From the NCBI RefSeq assembly GCF_000283155.1, contig NW_004454166.1, forward strand, positions 12,988,070 through 13,052,069: DNA of 64,000 nucleotides, written 5' to 3'. The first letter of the stretch is position 1, and the number at the start of each line of letters is the position of its first letter. The DNA comes from Ceratotherium simum simum (Eukaryota > Chordata > Mammalia > Perissodactyla > Rhinocerotidae). The notes under the pieces were generated by a model. The model worked only from the letters and a program-made list of their open reading frames with translations, was not told where the DNA came from and ran no database searches. The position numbers were made by a program, and so were the translations under genes. Positions 45,175 to 56,348 of the stretch are shown piece after piece.

Positions 45175-45865
45175 GATCTTTCCTTCATTTGTCCTCTTTC
45201 CTGAAGCACAGAGCATAAGCATTATTTTGAATAGGCACTCGCTTTGTCATTCTTTAAAGAATTCATCTCCAAGCAAATAATTAGCAAGGCAATGCTCATT
45301 ACTGAATTGTACAGAAATAAATGGAGAGTTAATACGTCATCTAAGCCTTTAGATCCAGAAGTGGCAATGAAGAAAGGACTTTTTAGTGACTACAACTGAG
45401 TTCCAAATTTATATTTTTAGCTAATCCTTTCCCTCTGCTCCAGATCATAGTTCTGACTTCCTCCTCAACATCTGATCCCTGGATCTTCATTCCAAACATC
45501 CACCAGCCAGCCCTCTGTCTAAACTCAAGAGATCAATATCTGGAGGGAAACAGGCGTGTCCCCCACCTCCCTAATGCCAGCCCTAGCACAGGTTTCCTAT
45601 CTGAGGATCCCACTTTGGGGAAACACAATTGGCTCTGATGACATGACCCTTATATTCATGCTGGAGATGCACACAGAGAGAGGAAGGGGGGCGTTTTTAT
45701 GGTGCCTGCCTACGCTACTGCCTCCCTGCCCACATCTCCAGTGTTGTTCATCCTTGGGTTGCCCATGCTGAGCCCCCTCTCACTGGACGTCTCTGGTGAG
45801 CTTGCCTGTCTCTTACTCTCTCTTAGCCAACTGCTTACTTTTTGTTCTTTTCTAGTCAATGGACT
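45175..45865. other. Unassigned intergenic DNA
   Basis: Nothing recognised. Confidence 0.4.
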
Positions 45866-45870
45866 AAAAT

Positions 45871-46065
45871 CAGTGCTGTCCAATGGAATTTTCTGCAATG
45901 ATGGAAACATTCTATACCTGCACTATCCAATACGGCAGCCACTAGCCACACATGACTACTGAGCACTTGCAAGGTAGCTAGTGCAACTAAATATTTAATT
46001 TTATTTCATTGTAATTTAAATTTAAATAGCCACATATGACTAATGGCCACCATACTGGACAATGG
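45871..46065 (+). mobile_element. MER58-type hAT-Charlie element
   Basis: CAGTGCTGTCCAATGGAATT TTCTGCAATGATGGAAA, CACTATCCAATACGGCAGCC ACTAGCCACACATGACTACT GAGC and the right end CATACTGGACAATGG. Terminal repeats are near-complete. Confidence 0.88.
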
Positions 46066-46069
46066 AAGA

Positions 46070-46830
46070 CTAGACATCAGCCCCACCCCGTCACCTGCAG
46101 CTGGGTTCATCTCCCTAGCCTCTGCTCCACTCCTATTAGAAGAGTCTAATTCCAAGTAGTGACCCCTTTTGCTCTGTTCCAGACTGCTGACATTAACCTT
46201 CACATGCCTGGCCAAGTCACAAGATGTGACAGCTCTGATCCTATTTGCCACCAAATCAAAAACCCGTCTTCTGCCAAGTTGGTCAAAAGCAAGGTAAATT
46301 GTTCTGTCAGGGAAAGCCCTTGGCAGCTGGGCTGGTGGTGGTGGTGGAATGCGCTTTTGAAATCCTGACACAACGCAGAACACGCTGTGGAAGCAGCATT
46401 CCAAAGCAAGGGTCCTGTGACTCTGGGTTAACGTTGCACAACCAAGGTATGTGCAGCAACCGCAGACAGAAAAGGCACCCTCCCTATCACCTCCCTCTCT
46501 GTTGTAGACTTCAAGTCCTAGTTCAAGCCAAGAAAAGAGTAAATTTGAAGAAAGAGAAAGTAGTGGGTAGAGTCAGATGTGTGCCAGTGAAGGTTTAATA
46601 GAAATGAAGTCTATAAGGGGCCTCTGAAGTGGGCAGTTGGGAAGGAGCTAGTGGCCCTGGTGACCTTGAGGAGAGTACAATGGTGGAAGCCATGAATGGG
46701 TTATATGGGTTTAAGAGAATATGGAGGCAGGGAAGTAGAGATGTTAGATGCAAACTACTCATTTTCAAAGCTTAGCATCCAAGGGAGGCAGTGAGGTATC
46801 TGAGAAAGAACATGGGATTCCTGCTGAATT
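46070..46830. other. Unassigned intergenic DNA
   Basis: Nothing recognised. The 117-132-codon frames at 46006-46598 overlap on both strands and partly cover the MER58 element. Confidence 0.4.
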
Positions 46831-46834
46831 CTAG

Positions 46835-46925
46835 CCTGTGAATCACTTTTCTCATCTGTAAAATGGGCGAGTACTACTAACCTCAAAGTTTTGTTATAAT
46901 ATTAATGATACAACGAAAGAGAGAA
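46835..46925 (+). mobile_element. MIR SINE fragment
   Basis: CACTTTTCTCATCTGTAAAA TGGGCGAGTACTACTAACCT CAAAG. Confidence 0.75.
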
Positions 46926-46952
46926 CTGATGCAAAAAAAGAAAAAAAAGCTT

Positions 46953-47149
46953 GGGGCCAGCCCGGTGGCATAGTGGTTAAGTTTGCATGCTCTGCTTCAG
47001 TGGCCCAGGGGTTGCAGGTTTGGATCCCAGGCGCTGACCTATGCACTGCTCATCAAGCCATGCTGTGGAGGCATCCCACATATAAAATAGAGGAAGATGG
47101 GCACACGTGTTAGCTCAGGGCTAATCTTCCTCACCAAAAAGAAGAAAGT
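46953..47149 (+). mobile_element. ERE SINE
   Basis: GGGGCCAGCCCGGTGGCATA GTGGTTAAG…GGATCCCAGGCGC…TTAGCTCAGGGCTAATCTTC C. Target duplication AAAAAGCTT at 46944-46952 and 47151-47159. Inserted in an A-rich stretch. Confidence 0.95.
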
Positions 47150-47159
47150 AAAAAAGCTT

Positions 47160-47535
47160 TATAAACTCCAAAATCCTGTAAAAATGTAAGGCTGGAAGGT
47201 GGAGGGAATAGGACAGTAGCTAGAAGGGGCAAGGGGACCAAACCAAATTTTGGGGGGCTATGGTTCTTATTTTAATACTGGGGAGGCCAATACGTATATT
47301 AGGAGAAAAAAAGGAAGAAGCCTGTGGAGAGGGAGAGACCTAAGGGATGAGGGAGCATCAGAGAACAAACACATAGAAGGTGTTTAGGGAGAAGGAGTAG
47401 ATGGCATTTTCTGAAGCTGGAGGGAAGGCTGGGCAGAGAGAAGCTGCGTGGGGCTGAGAATTGACAAATGCTCATCAGAGGCACCCTGCTTTTTCTTCCC
47501 AAGGGAATAATACAAAGGATAGCACTTCTTTACGC
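47160..47535. other. Unassigned intergenic DNA
   Basis: Nothing recognised. Confidence 0.4.
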
Positions 47536-47539
47536 TGTG

Positions 47540-47720
47540 TAGGGGCTTATGGTTTATTGAGTGCTGTCACAGACATGACCGCATTTAATTACTCTGCGTG
47601 ACAACCCTGGCTGTGAGGTGCTCTTATGCCCACTTGATAGCTGAGGCACCTGGGGCTCAGAGAAGTTGTGGGACAGGTTACATAGCTGGTCAGCAGCGCG
47701 CTGGGATTGGAACCCCCGGA
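47540..47720 (-). mobile_element. MIR SINE, minus strand
   Basis: TTTATTGAGTGCTGTCACAG, GAGGCACCTGGGGCTCAGAG AAGTTGTGGGACAGGTTACA and GCGCTGGGATTGGAACCCC. Confidence 0.75.
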
Positions 47721-47724
47721 TCCC

Positions 47725-48535
47725 ATAGCTATTTGGCTGCCTCCTCCCCCCCACCCCCGCTGACCTCTCCAAACTGAAATCCGGCCCTTCCCTGGGGCCC
47801 CGCCAGCTCCCACCCGCACTGACTCACTGGGAGGGGGCCCCTGGTCTTCTTTACTCCCAGAGCCAGTTTCTGACCTTCAAGACTCTGCCCTCTCCTTCAT
47901 CCGGTCATCTCCCTCTTCCCTAGCCTTTTTCTCCCTTTCGATTAAGCTGTTAGAATGAAAGGCAGGGGTTTTGACGAGGTTAAGATGGGAGCCACTGCAG
48001 GCCTGCCCTGCCCTGCCGCTCCCCACACTGCCAAGAGATTCCCAAGGGAAACAGGCACCCAGGGCAGTAGCAGGGGACACAAGCGTGGCTTTGTTCTTGC
48101 TGGACCTGCCCAGCGCCCAGGGCTCTCAGATAAAGCTGGGCTGGAGCCCAGGGCCCAGCCTGAAGGCCTAGGAGGGCCTCCCCTCTCCCTAAGGCCCCCT
48201 TTGTTTTGGGGATGTTTCCTCCTTCTGGTCAGTAGCTGACTAGAGACGCAAAGGCAGTGTGTACTTAGTCGTGGGTGAAAGGAAGAGAGAGTCACATTCT
48301 TGTGTGTCATTTTTTCTTATGCTTAGTGACCCCACACACAAATAAGCGTGACCTAACCGTCCCCCTGGAATCTGACCAATCAGATTAGTATTCCGTCTTC
48401 TTAAGGCGGAAAGCGGAGAAGTGGCAAGGAGACTTTCCTGGTGTGAGGAGGTGGGTTGGACCTTTCTCTGCCAATTATAGCAGTCTCAGCTAGAAACTTC
48501 TGGTCCTCCTTCTCCCTCATCCCTCGACATCTATA
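47725..48535. other. Unassigned intergenic DNA, pyrimidine-rich
   Basis: No repeat or exon recognised. The 122-codon minus-strand frame at 47942-48310 has no recognisable features. Confidence 0.4.
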
Positions 48536-48539
48536 TCCC

Positions 48540-49260
48540 CCTAACCTCAATTTTTCCGCATCCGCTGCCTGACCCCTGGACCACTGCATCAGCCTCTCTT
48601 GCAGTCTCTCCCTCTCCAGTCCATTCCTCACCTAGCCCCTAGAGCGACTATTCTGAAAAGGAAATGGGCCAAGTCTTCCCCTGTTTATAATCTTTCAGCA
48701 GGGCTGATGGCAAGGGACACTGGTAAAAATGACAGAGTTCCAAGAGTCTGAAAGGGGGTGTGGACCATCCATGTTTCATATCTGGATAAATTCCACATAA
48801 AGATTTTTAGCCAGCCTGTATTTATTTGCTGGGAAGACTGAACAAATGTTAAACAGAGCTCACCCTCACTCTCGGAGGCCTTGTCTTTCAGTGGCTCCCC
48901 ATTATCTGCAGGGAAAAGGCCTTTTTGATCTGGCCCTGCCTGCTGCTGAAGCCCCACTGTCACTTCACCCCGCATCCTGAATTCTAAATTATTGCCATTC
49001 TTCAGACACCCTAAGGCACACTTCAAGCCTTTATATGCAATTCTGATCCCCCTCAAATATGTTTTCCCACCTTCCCACCTGCAAACTCTTGTTCATCCTT
49101 CAGAACCCCAGATTGGCCCCTCTCTAAAGCCCTTTCTGACCCTCTCTAGATAGACCTGGTTGTTTCCCTTCTTTGTCCTCCTACAGTACTATATGCACAT
49201 GCATCTTTCTCTGTCACATAAACTGGGCAGCGTCTCTGTGCTAAGAGCTATCAGTCCTTA
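48540..49260 (+). mobile_element. L2 LINE 3' region with an unexplained interruption
   Basis: 48545-48705 (CTGGACCACTGCATCAGCCT CTCTTGCAG, CTATTCTGAAAAGGAAATG) and 48870-49255 (TGGCTCCCCATTATCTGCAG GG, CTTGTTCATCCTTCAGAACC) are consecutive L2 segments. About 160 bp between them (48706-48868) is not L2 and was not identified. Confidence 0.7.
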
Positions 49261-49639
49261 GCAGTTACAGATGATGGCAGCTTGGTCTAGAGTGGAAAAA
49301 AAATGGATAAAATTGAGAGGTCGTAAGGAGGTAAACCCAATGTGATGTGGTGATGGATGGGCTGCGGGGGGCAAGGGAGGCAGGTGTCTGAGGTCCTAGG
49401 TTTCTGGCTGGTGAGTCCCTTTCCTTCCCAGATTGATCGCTCCTTGAAGACGGAGCATGTCTTGTTTACCTCTTCTTGCCCTGCCCCATGCAGGCCTAGT
49501 TGGAGGAATTGCTTCAGAGCTGCAGTATCAGTGAGTCCAGCCAAGAGGGGCTGGGAGGCCAGAGGTAGAGAGCAGAGCCAGCCTGAGAAAGGGGGAGGGC
49601 ACCTGGTGAGTGGTCCTGGGTGTGTGTTCAAGAACTTTC

Positions 49640-49762
49640 ATTACTAGACTTGACACAGTGATCATTTCATAATGTACATGAATGTTGAATCACTATGTTG
49701 TACACCTGAAACTAATATAATATTGTATGTCAACTATACATCCATGAAAAAAACAACACCTT
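49640..49762 (+). mobile_element. L1 LINE 3' end, short
   Basis: CAGTGATCATTTCATAATGT, CTATGTTGTACACCTGAAAC TAATATAATATTGTATGTCA AC. Confidence 0.85.
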
Positions 49763-49984
49763 CATTACGAGTTACCTCAGTTGTTGGCTATCTGCCCCTA
49801 ACCTGCTCCCCCACCTCTGCAGATGGGCCAATGCCCACGATTCTAGAAAGTCCAGGGTTTGAAAAACTAACTTTGACACATAATTCTACCCCTGCCTACG
49901 ACCCCCTGACCTTAGTTAAGTCACTTCTTCTCCCAGGGCCTTTGTGTCCTGGTGGTGTGCTCATTCACGCTCTCTTTCTCTCTC

Positions 49985-50012
49985 TTACACACACACACAT
50001 GCACACGCGCAC
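49985..50012 (+). repeat. (CA)n microsatellite
   Basis: CACACACACACATGCACACG CGCAC. Confidence 0.85.
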
Positions 50013-50084
50013 TGGGTGGCACACATAGATATTCACTAAACGGCCAGGGTCACCAAGCGAGAGTGGGCATCGACAGTGTAGTCC

Positions 50085-50297
50085 AGCAGCAGTGTTAGGA
50101 GGTGGCATTTGAATCCTGGCTGTGCCGCTCACTTGCTGTGACCTTGGGCCTGGAATTTGAGCCCTCACGCCTTTGTTTCACATCTGTTAACAGGGCATAA
50201 TAATAGTATCGACCTCACAGGTCTGTTGTGAGAAATAAATAACAGGAAGTATGTCAACTATGTCTGGTAAGTACGCAATAAATGTGAATTGTTATTA
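50085..50297 (+). mobile_element. MIR SINE, long
   Basis: GGCATTTGAATCCTGGCTGT GCCGCTCACTTGCTGTGACC TTGGGC, CATCTGTTAACAGGGCATAA TAATAGTA and TACGCAATAAATGTGAATTG TTATTATT. One of the fullest MIRs here. Confidence 0.92.
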
Positions 50298-50449
50298 TTA
50301 GCCTCTCTGTTCCTGTAATTATCAATAATTTTATATCCATTAAAAAAATAGAGACTTTCTGGGTCAGAGCCTGGCTGGCCTGGCAGAGGGCCCAGAGGAG
50401 GAAAGGGGCCCCAGGCCTTGGGCCTGGGCATTGGCAGGGACCATACTGG

Positions 50450-50560
50450 GACTGGGAGAGAGGAGAGAAGAAAGAGAAAGAGGGAGAGAAAGAGAGGGAA
50501 TTCGAGAAGAAATACAGTCAGAAAAAGAGAGAGCAAGAAAGCTGCCACTGTGGCCAAGAA
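50450..50560 (+). repeat. (GA)-rich low complexity
   Basis: GAGAGAGGAGAGAAGAAAGA and similar purine runs. They produce an Arg/Glu/Lys-rich chance frame. Confidence 0.8.
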
Positions 50561-50859
50561 CTCAGCTGCCAGTGAACAGAAACCCTGCAAACCGGTCTGG
50601 GCAGTCCCCGAGCCAGGCCAGGTCAGCTGTTGTGGCCAGCCTCCAGAGGCAGCAGCCTGACCGTAGCAGGGCGATGCCCGAGGCCTCCTTGCCCCACCTG
50701 GGAGGATGTCAGGGGCCCTCCAGGCCTGGCCTATGACAGCCCTTCTGGGTCTGGGAGAGAGAGAAAGACTACTCTAGGAAAACTGGGGCACACGCTCTAC
50801 TACAAAAAGCCATACCACCTAAAGTTCGGCAGAGCTGGATTCCAAACTCTGCTCCAACA

Positions 50860-52635
50860 AAGGTGCCAAGACCATTCAAGTGGGAAAGGACACTGTTTTC
50901 AATAAATGGTGCTGGGCAAACTGGAATATCCACATGTGAAAAAATAAAGTTGGATCCTTATGTTATACCATAAATGAAAATTAACACAAAATAGACCAAA
51001 GACCTAATGTAAAAACTAAAACTATAAAACTTTGATAAAGGTAATTTGTATATTGAGACCTGCAAAATGGCAGCTCTCATCTTGTGGGTCCCAATGACCC
51101 ACAAATCTAAAGACCCATCACAAATCTAAACCTAAGTCAGCCTGCACTTACTGGAAACATCTCACTGTCAAGGAAACCTAACACCAACAACAATCCTCCA
51201 ACCCAGCCTTCACTGGTTTACCTCACCCTAGAAAGTCGGACCCACTTATTTCCCTTATAAGGAAATCTCCCACCTCCTAGCCAATCACGCCCTGTTTCTG
51301 CGTTGCCTCTTCTAATGCTCTATAAAACTTGCTTTTGCCCAAAATCCCCCTGGAAGAGTGTTCCACTGCTTCTGAGGCACTGTACTCCCCCAATCCATTA
51401 GTTGTTTTCCCTTGAATGAAGAACATCAAACTCGTTACTAAATTGCATTATTTTGTCATTTACCAGCTCCTAGAAGAAAACTAAGGGAAAAATCTTCATG
51501 ACATTGGATTTGGAGTGATTTCTTGGCTATGACACCAAAAGCACAGGCAAAAAAAGACAAAAATTAGACAAGTTGGACTTCATCAAAATGAAAAACTTCT
51601 GTGCATCAAAAGACACTATCAAGAGAATGAAAAGACAACCCACAGAATGGGAGAAAATTTTTGCAAGTCATATATCTGATAAGGAATTAATATCCAGAAT
51701 ACACAAAATTCAAAAACAACAACAAATAACCTAATTAAAAAATAGGCAAAGGATTTGAAAAGACATTTCTCCCAAAAAGATAAATAAATTCCCAATAAAC
51801 ACAGAAAAGAGGTTCAACATCACTAGCCATTAGTGAAATGCAAATCAAAACCACAATGAGATACCATTTCATACCCATTAGAATGGCTATTAAAAAAAAA
51901 AAACAGAAAATGAATGTTCATGAGGATGTGGAAAATCTTCATCAAAATGTGGAAAATTGGAACGTTTGTGTATTGCTGGTAGTGAATGGAAAATGGTGCA
52001 GAAGCTGTGGAAGACAGCTTGGCGATTCATCAAAAAGTTAAATATAGAATTACCTTATGATCCAGCAATTCCACTCCTAGGTCTATATACCCATAATAAT
52101 TGAAAACAGGGATTCAAACAGATACTCGTATACTAACGTTCATAGCAACATTATTCACATTAGCCAAAAGGTGGAAACAAGCCAAACGTCCATCAATTCA
52201 TAAATGGGTAAACTAAATGTGGTATGCCCATCCAATGGAATATTATGCAGCTATAAAAAGGAATGAAGTACTGATACATGCTATACCATGAATACATATT
52301 GAAGACATTATGCTAAGTGAAATAAGCCAGACACAAAAGGACAAATAATGTTATCATTCCACTTATATGAGATGAATTTACCTGGAATAGGCAAATTCAT
52401 AGAGACAGAAAGTAGAATGGAGGTTACCATGGGGTGGGGGAAGAAAGGAATGTGGGATTAGTGTTTAATAGGTACAGAGTTTCGGTTTGAGATGATAAAC
52501 ATTTTTGGAAATAGATACTGGTAATGGTTGCACAACATAGTGAGTGCACTTAATGCCACTGAATTGTACACTTAAACATGGCTAAAATGGCAAATTTTAT
52601 GTTATGTATATTTTACCACAATTAAAAAAAAACTC
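50860..52635 (+). mobile_element. L1 LINE, 5'-truncated, split by an LTR
   Basis: Left part (50860-51031): TTTTCAATAAATGGTGCTGG GCAAACTGG, then GACCAAAGACCTAATGTAAA. Right part (51468-52635): AAATCTTCATGACATTGGAT TTGG, ATGCAAATCAAAACCACAAT GAGATACC, CCAGCAATTCCACTCCTAGG and a 3' UTR ending GAATTGTACACTTAAACATG GC plus an A-rich tail. Multiple stops make it inactive. It is the best preserved L1 in the window. Confidence 0.93.
51032..51467 (+). mobile_element. ERV-type LTR inserted in the L1
   Basis: The non-L1 segment carries CCAAT (GCCAATCACGCC), a TATA box (TATAAAACTTGC) near 51322 and a U5-like end. Removing it restores the L1 order. Exact ends and target duplication could not be fixed by eye. 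Family not assigned. Confidence 0.7.
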
Positions 52636-52649
52636 CTCTGCTCTACCAC

Positions 52650-52785
52650 ATACACTATGATCTTGTTAAGTCAGTTAAGGGCTCTGTGCCTCAGTTTCCT
52701 TATCTGTAAATGGGAATAATAATTTGGAGGATTAAGTGATATCAGATAGTTGAAGTGCCTGGGGCACAGTAGATGCTCAAATGTT
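52650..52785 (+). mobile_element. MIR SINE
   Basis: GTGCCTCAGTTTCCTTATCT GTAAATGGG, GGATTAAGTGATATC and GTGCCTGGGGCACAGTAGAT GCTCAA. Confidence 0.88.
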
Positions 52786-52789
52786 ATTT

Positions 52790-53336
52790 TCCCTTGTTGC
52801 CTCTTTTCTCCCCCAAATAAAAATAGCTTTGTTTCTCCCCTTGATTATAACACTAACACACACTCATTGTGAAAACATTCTTCTCGGACGATATCTAAAA
52901 GAGAGAGATAAGTTTAAGAATAAAGTTAATTTAATAATAACTTTTAAAACATTTGATAAAGTTTATCTAATAATAACTTTATTACCAAGTAAACAGCATT
53001 CTGTGGATGAACCAACAAAGTATAATATAAACAAATTTTAAAATAAAATAAAGCATAACATGACAGTGCAATCAACAAACACAACAGTCTATCAATATAA
53101 ACATATCTTAAAATTATAAGCAAACTTAGAACGGTCTGTTTGATTTGACATTCTCGCCATTGGAAACATATTCTAGTGGTGTCGGCGCATTGGAGGCCAC
53201 AAACAAGTAATCAGCAAGATGTACATTCTTTCTCTAAACAAAAATGGGATCCTTTTCCATATGCCATGTTGTAGCTTTCCTTTTCACCCCACAAAATATC
53301 TTTCCAACATTCTTATTGACTTTTCAATATATTATT
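52790..53336. other. Unassigned AT-rich intergenic DNA
   Basis: CTAATAATAACTTTTA-type unit occurs twice (about 52932 and 52968). No family recognised. Confidence 0.4.
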
Positions 53337-53346
53337 TAAAGCATTT

Positions 53347-53593
53347 TTTTATTTTATTTTGTGAGGAAGATCAGCCCTGAGCTAACATCTGATGCTGATC
53401 CTCCTCTTTTTGCTGAGGAAGATTGGCCCTGAGCTAGCATCCGCACCCATCTTCCTCTACTTTATATGGGACGCCGCCACAGCATGGCTTGACAAGCAGT
53501 GCGTCTGTGCGTGCCTGGGATCCGAACTGGCGAACCCCGGGCCGCCGAAGTGGAGCGTGGGCACTTAACCGCTTGTGTCACCGGGCCAGCCCC
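53347..53593 (-). mobile_element. ERE SINE (cluster member 1, minus)
   Basis: GTGAGGAAGATCAGCCCTGA GC…GGGATCCGAACTGGCGAACC…CACCGGGCCAGCCCC. Target duplication TAAAGCATTT at 53337-53346 and 53594-53603. Confidence 0.96.
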
Positions 53594-53621
53594 TAAAGCA
53601 TTTCTTAAGATATGCCTGTGT

Positions 53622-53822
53622 TCAGCTGGCCCAGTGGCGTAGGGGTTAAGTTTGCGTGCTCCACTTCAGCAGCCCGATGTTTGTGGGTTTGGATCCCCAG
53701 CACAAATGTACACACTGCTCATCAAGTCACGCTGTGGTGGTGTCTCACACACACAAAAAAGAGGAAGATTGGCACAGGTGTTAGCTCAGGGACAATCTTC
53801 CTTACCAAAAGTAAATAAATAA
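53622..53822 (+). mobile_element. ERE SINE (cluster member 2, plus)
   Basis: AGCTGGCCCAGTGGCGTAGG GGTTAAG…GGTTTGGATCCCCAGC…TTAGCTCAGGGACAATCTTC C. Its target duplication AAGATATGCCTGTGTT (about 53608-53623) pairs with AAGATATACCTGTGTT at 54132-54147, on the far side of member 3. Confidence 0.93.
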
Positions 53823-53834
53823 AAAGATATACCT

Positions 53835-54131
53835 GGGGCCGCCCCGTGGCTTAGCGGTTGGGTGTGCGCGCTCTGCTGCTGGTGGCCCAGGTTCGGATCC
53901 CGGTCGCGCACCGACGCATTGCTTGTCCGGCCATGCTGAGGACCCGTCCCACATACAGCAACTAGAAGGATATGCAACTATGGCATACAGCTATCTACTG
54001 GGGCTTCGGGGAAAAAAAAAGGAGGAGGGTTGGCAATAGATGTTAGCTCAGAGCCTTCCTCAGCAAAAAGAGGAGGATTAGCATGGATGTTAGCTCAGGG
54101 CTGATCTTCCTCACAAAAAAAAAAAAAGAAG
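53835..54131 (+). mobile_element. ERE SINE, long form (cluster member 3, plus)
   Basis: GGGGCCGCCCCGTGGCTTAG CGGTTGG…GGTTCGGATCCCGG…CTATCTACTGGGGCTTCGGG G, then a doubled TTAGCTCAG tail. Target duplication AAGATATACCT at 53824-53834 and 54132-54142, inside the 3' flank of member 2. Confidence 0.95.
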
Positions 54132-54149
54132 AAGATATACCTGTGTTTT

Positions 54150-54695
54150 GTCACTGTGTGTTAGTGTCTGAAGTGGAGTAACTATGGGATCCCATGGCTT
54201 TTTCCTGCTTCAGTCAGCATACTGAGTTTAGTGTGGGCGTGACCTCTATGCCAGAGCAGGGTTTCTCAAAGTACTTTCTTCAGGACACCACTCCTTCAGT
54301 GTGCTTCAGTGTGCAAGGATTTGATGGCAGGCAAAAGATTTGGGAAAGATGCCTCATATATTCTCCTCTTAGAGGTTCATGGAACATTTGTTAAAGGAGT
54401 GTTGAAGGCTCTGAGTAGTCCTGCGGTTAAGAAATTGGTTTAATTTTGTGTAAGCCAGTTGTCTTATCTTTATATGACCACTGAACACTGTGGCCACGTA
54501 ACCAAAGCATCATGGTTACTCGACAAGCATGTGTGTCAGTCATTGTGTGCAAAACACAACAATAGAGGTTTAACTAAAACGGAAAAAGGCTGCTTTTCCA
54601 ACTGGTGGGGTTTTAGGATGCTGCCACTGGAAATGTTGAAAGCTATGTCGTGTTTTTTGAAAATAAAGGGGAAAAAGGTTTAATAGTAGGAGAAA
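54150..54695. other. Unassigned intergenic DNA
   Basis: Nothing recognised. Confidence 0.4.
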
Positions 54696-54699
54696 GGGG

Positions 54700-55080
54700 G
54701 TGTCCAGAAGACATTACTTTTGGAAACTCAGGGAGAAGAGAAAACACAGAAAGTAAACACACCAATGGGAAACATTACCTTAAAGATTATCTTAACTATA
54801 ATCAAAAATAATGCAAATTAAAGCAGACGAGGCACTTTCTGACATTTACTAAAAAAATATGGGGAATTAAGAGGGCAATGCAAAACGGTATTCCCGGTGC
54901 TGGCAAAGTTGTGGTGAAACTCACATAGTCAGTTAACCAATGACACTGTAAATTTACACAACCCATTGGAAAGCAATATGTAGCAAGAACCACGAAGATA
55001 AATATCTCTTTGACTAATAATCCTACTACTAGCAATCCAGCCTAAGGAAATATTAAATAGAAAGCTTACACTGAACTACT
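54700..55080 (+). mobile_element. Ancient L1 (L1M/HAL1-like) fragment
   Basis: ATGCAAATTAAAGCAGACGA GGCA, GGTATTCCCGGTGCTGGCAA AGTTGTGG, CATTGGAAAGCAATATGTAG and CCAGCCTAAGGAAATATTAA follow decayed ORF2 C-terminal order. Confidence 0.75.
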
Positions 55081-55189
55081 TCCTACTTACTGGCAAAATA
55101 CTGACATATCCTGTGTTAAAGTTTCAAATGGAGGTGTGAGGTGAGGTGGAAGTATCCTACTGGAGGTGACTAAGTTCAAATGGAATGAA

Positions 55190-55285
55190 AACAAAGTGGT
55201 TATCAGTGCATTTGAATTGCCTAAGGAATTTTAAAAACACAGATTCCAAGGCTCTACCCCATTTGTACAAAATCAGTGTCTGGCC
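55190..55285 (+). mobile_element. MER5A-type fragment
   Basis: TTGCCTAAGGAATTTTAAAA ACACAGATTCCAAGGCTCTA CCCC. Confidence 0.55.
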
Positions 55286-55659
55286 AAGAGCACCCCACCT
55301 AAGCCCCTATATGTGGCTCCTCCCCTCTCATCCCCACCTGCCATTTCCAGTGTCAGATTCTCTCTGCTTCGAGTGTGGAGTCCAGAGAGAGAGAATCTGG
55401 TTGGAGGACATTCTTTTGTACCAGGTCATAGGTCACTGGCCAGCCTATGACATTGGCTGCTCTGGGGTTAATACCCAGCCCTGATCCAACCAACTGTAGG
55501 TTGTTGAGCAGAAGAGTACAAAACACAGTTCCCTATGCCTTCCTGCCTCTCTCTTCTGGGCGGGGCCTATGCGTGGGACAGTTGGCCTGGGCTGCAAAGG
55601 CAATCATGAAAACGTCTTGGGGATATTTTTGGGAAAAAGCAGATTATGTGATTCCAAAT

Positions 55660-55812
55660 TTCCAGTTGACAAGAAATCAGGCTGATAGTCTAGTTTTTAT
55701 CTGTCACCATACGATGATGCAGTCTATGCGGAAACTGAAATATAATAATGTACACCTGAAATTTACACAATGTTATAAGCCAATATTACCTCAATAAAAT
55801 AATTATTTAAAA
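55660..55812 (+). mobile_element. L1 LINE 3' terminus fragment
   Basis: AATGTACACCTGAAATTTAC ACAATGTTATAAGCCAATAT TACCTCAATAAAATAA. AAGAAATCAGGCTGA flanks it on both sides (about 55671-55685 and 55817-55831), consistent with a target duplication. Confidence 0.8.
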
Positions 55813-55831
55813 AATGAAGAAATCAGGCTGA

Positions 55832-56335
55832 ATCTTTGGATTGAGCCACGGTAGAAATCTCAGCAAATGAGCCTGCCTTTTGGGGCCAAGCGCTTTGACA
55901 GAGAGAAATAAATATTCCATAGCCATTTAATAAACAACCGCTGAGACAATTAGCAAACATAACTGCCAGTAGCATGGACTTTGGCCTCCCACAAATTTCA
56001 GAAATGTCGCTTTCATTCACGTCAGGGTTTTAAAGTAGCACTTTCCCAAATGATTTGTGCAAATGAGCAGTTTGGAATATCACGCTCAGCTTCGGTGATC
56101 CTTGCCAACCTCATCCTGCTCGGAGAAGGCCACACTCAGTCTTTTCTAAGCAGATAGTGTAATGTTGTTTCTTGCCGCAGTTTGGCTGGTGCGGTAGGGT
56201 TAGCTGAGGAGAGGCCTCGGCGACGGCGCTGCCAGAGATTGATGAACAAGAAGCTAAATACCCAGGGAAGCAAGAAAAAAGAGGAGACCAGGGGGAGGGA
56301 ACTGAAGCCGTCCTCGCTTCCTTAACATCTCAAGA
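55832..56335. promoter_or_regulatory. Repeat-free block, candidate conserved non-coding element
   Basis: About 500 bp with no repeat motif in a repeat-dense region. Binding-site-like strings include GCTGAGACAATTAGCAAAC and CAAATGATTTGTGCAAATGA. A CpG-richer patch (GGCCTCGGCGACGGCGCTGC C) lies at 56213-56233. Function is only a suggestion. Confidence 0.25.
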
Positions 56336-56348
56336 TCAGCGAACTTCA

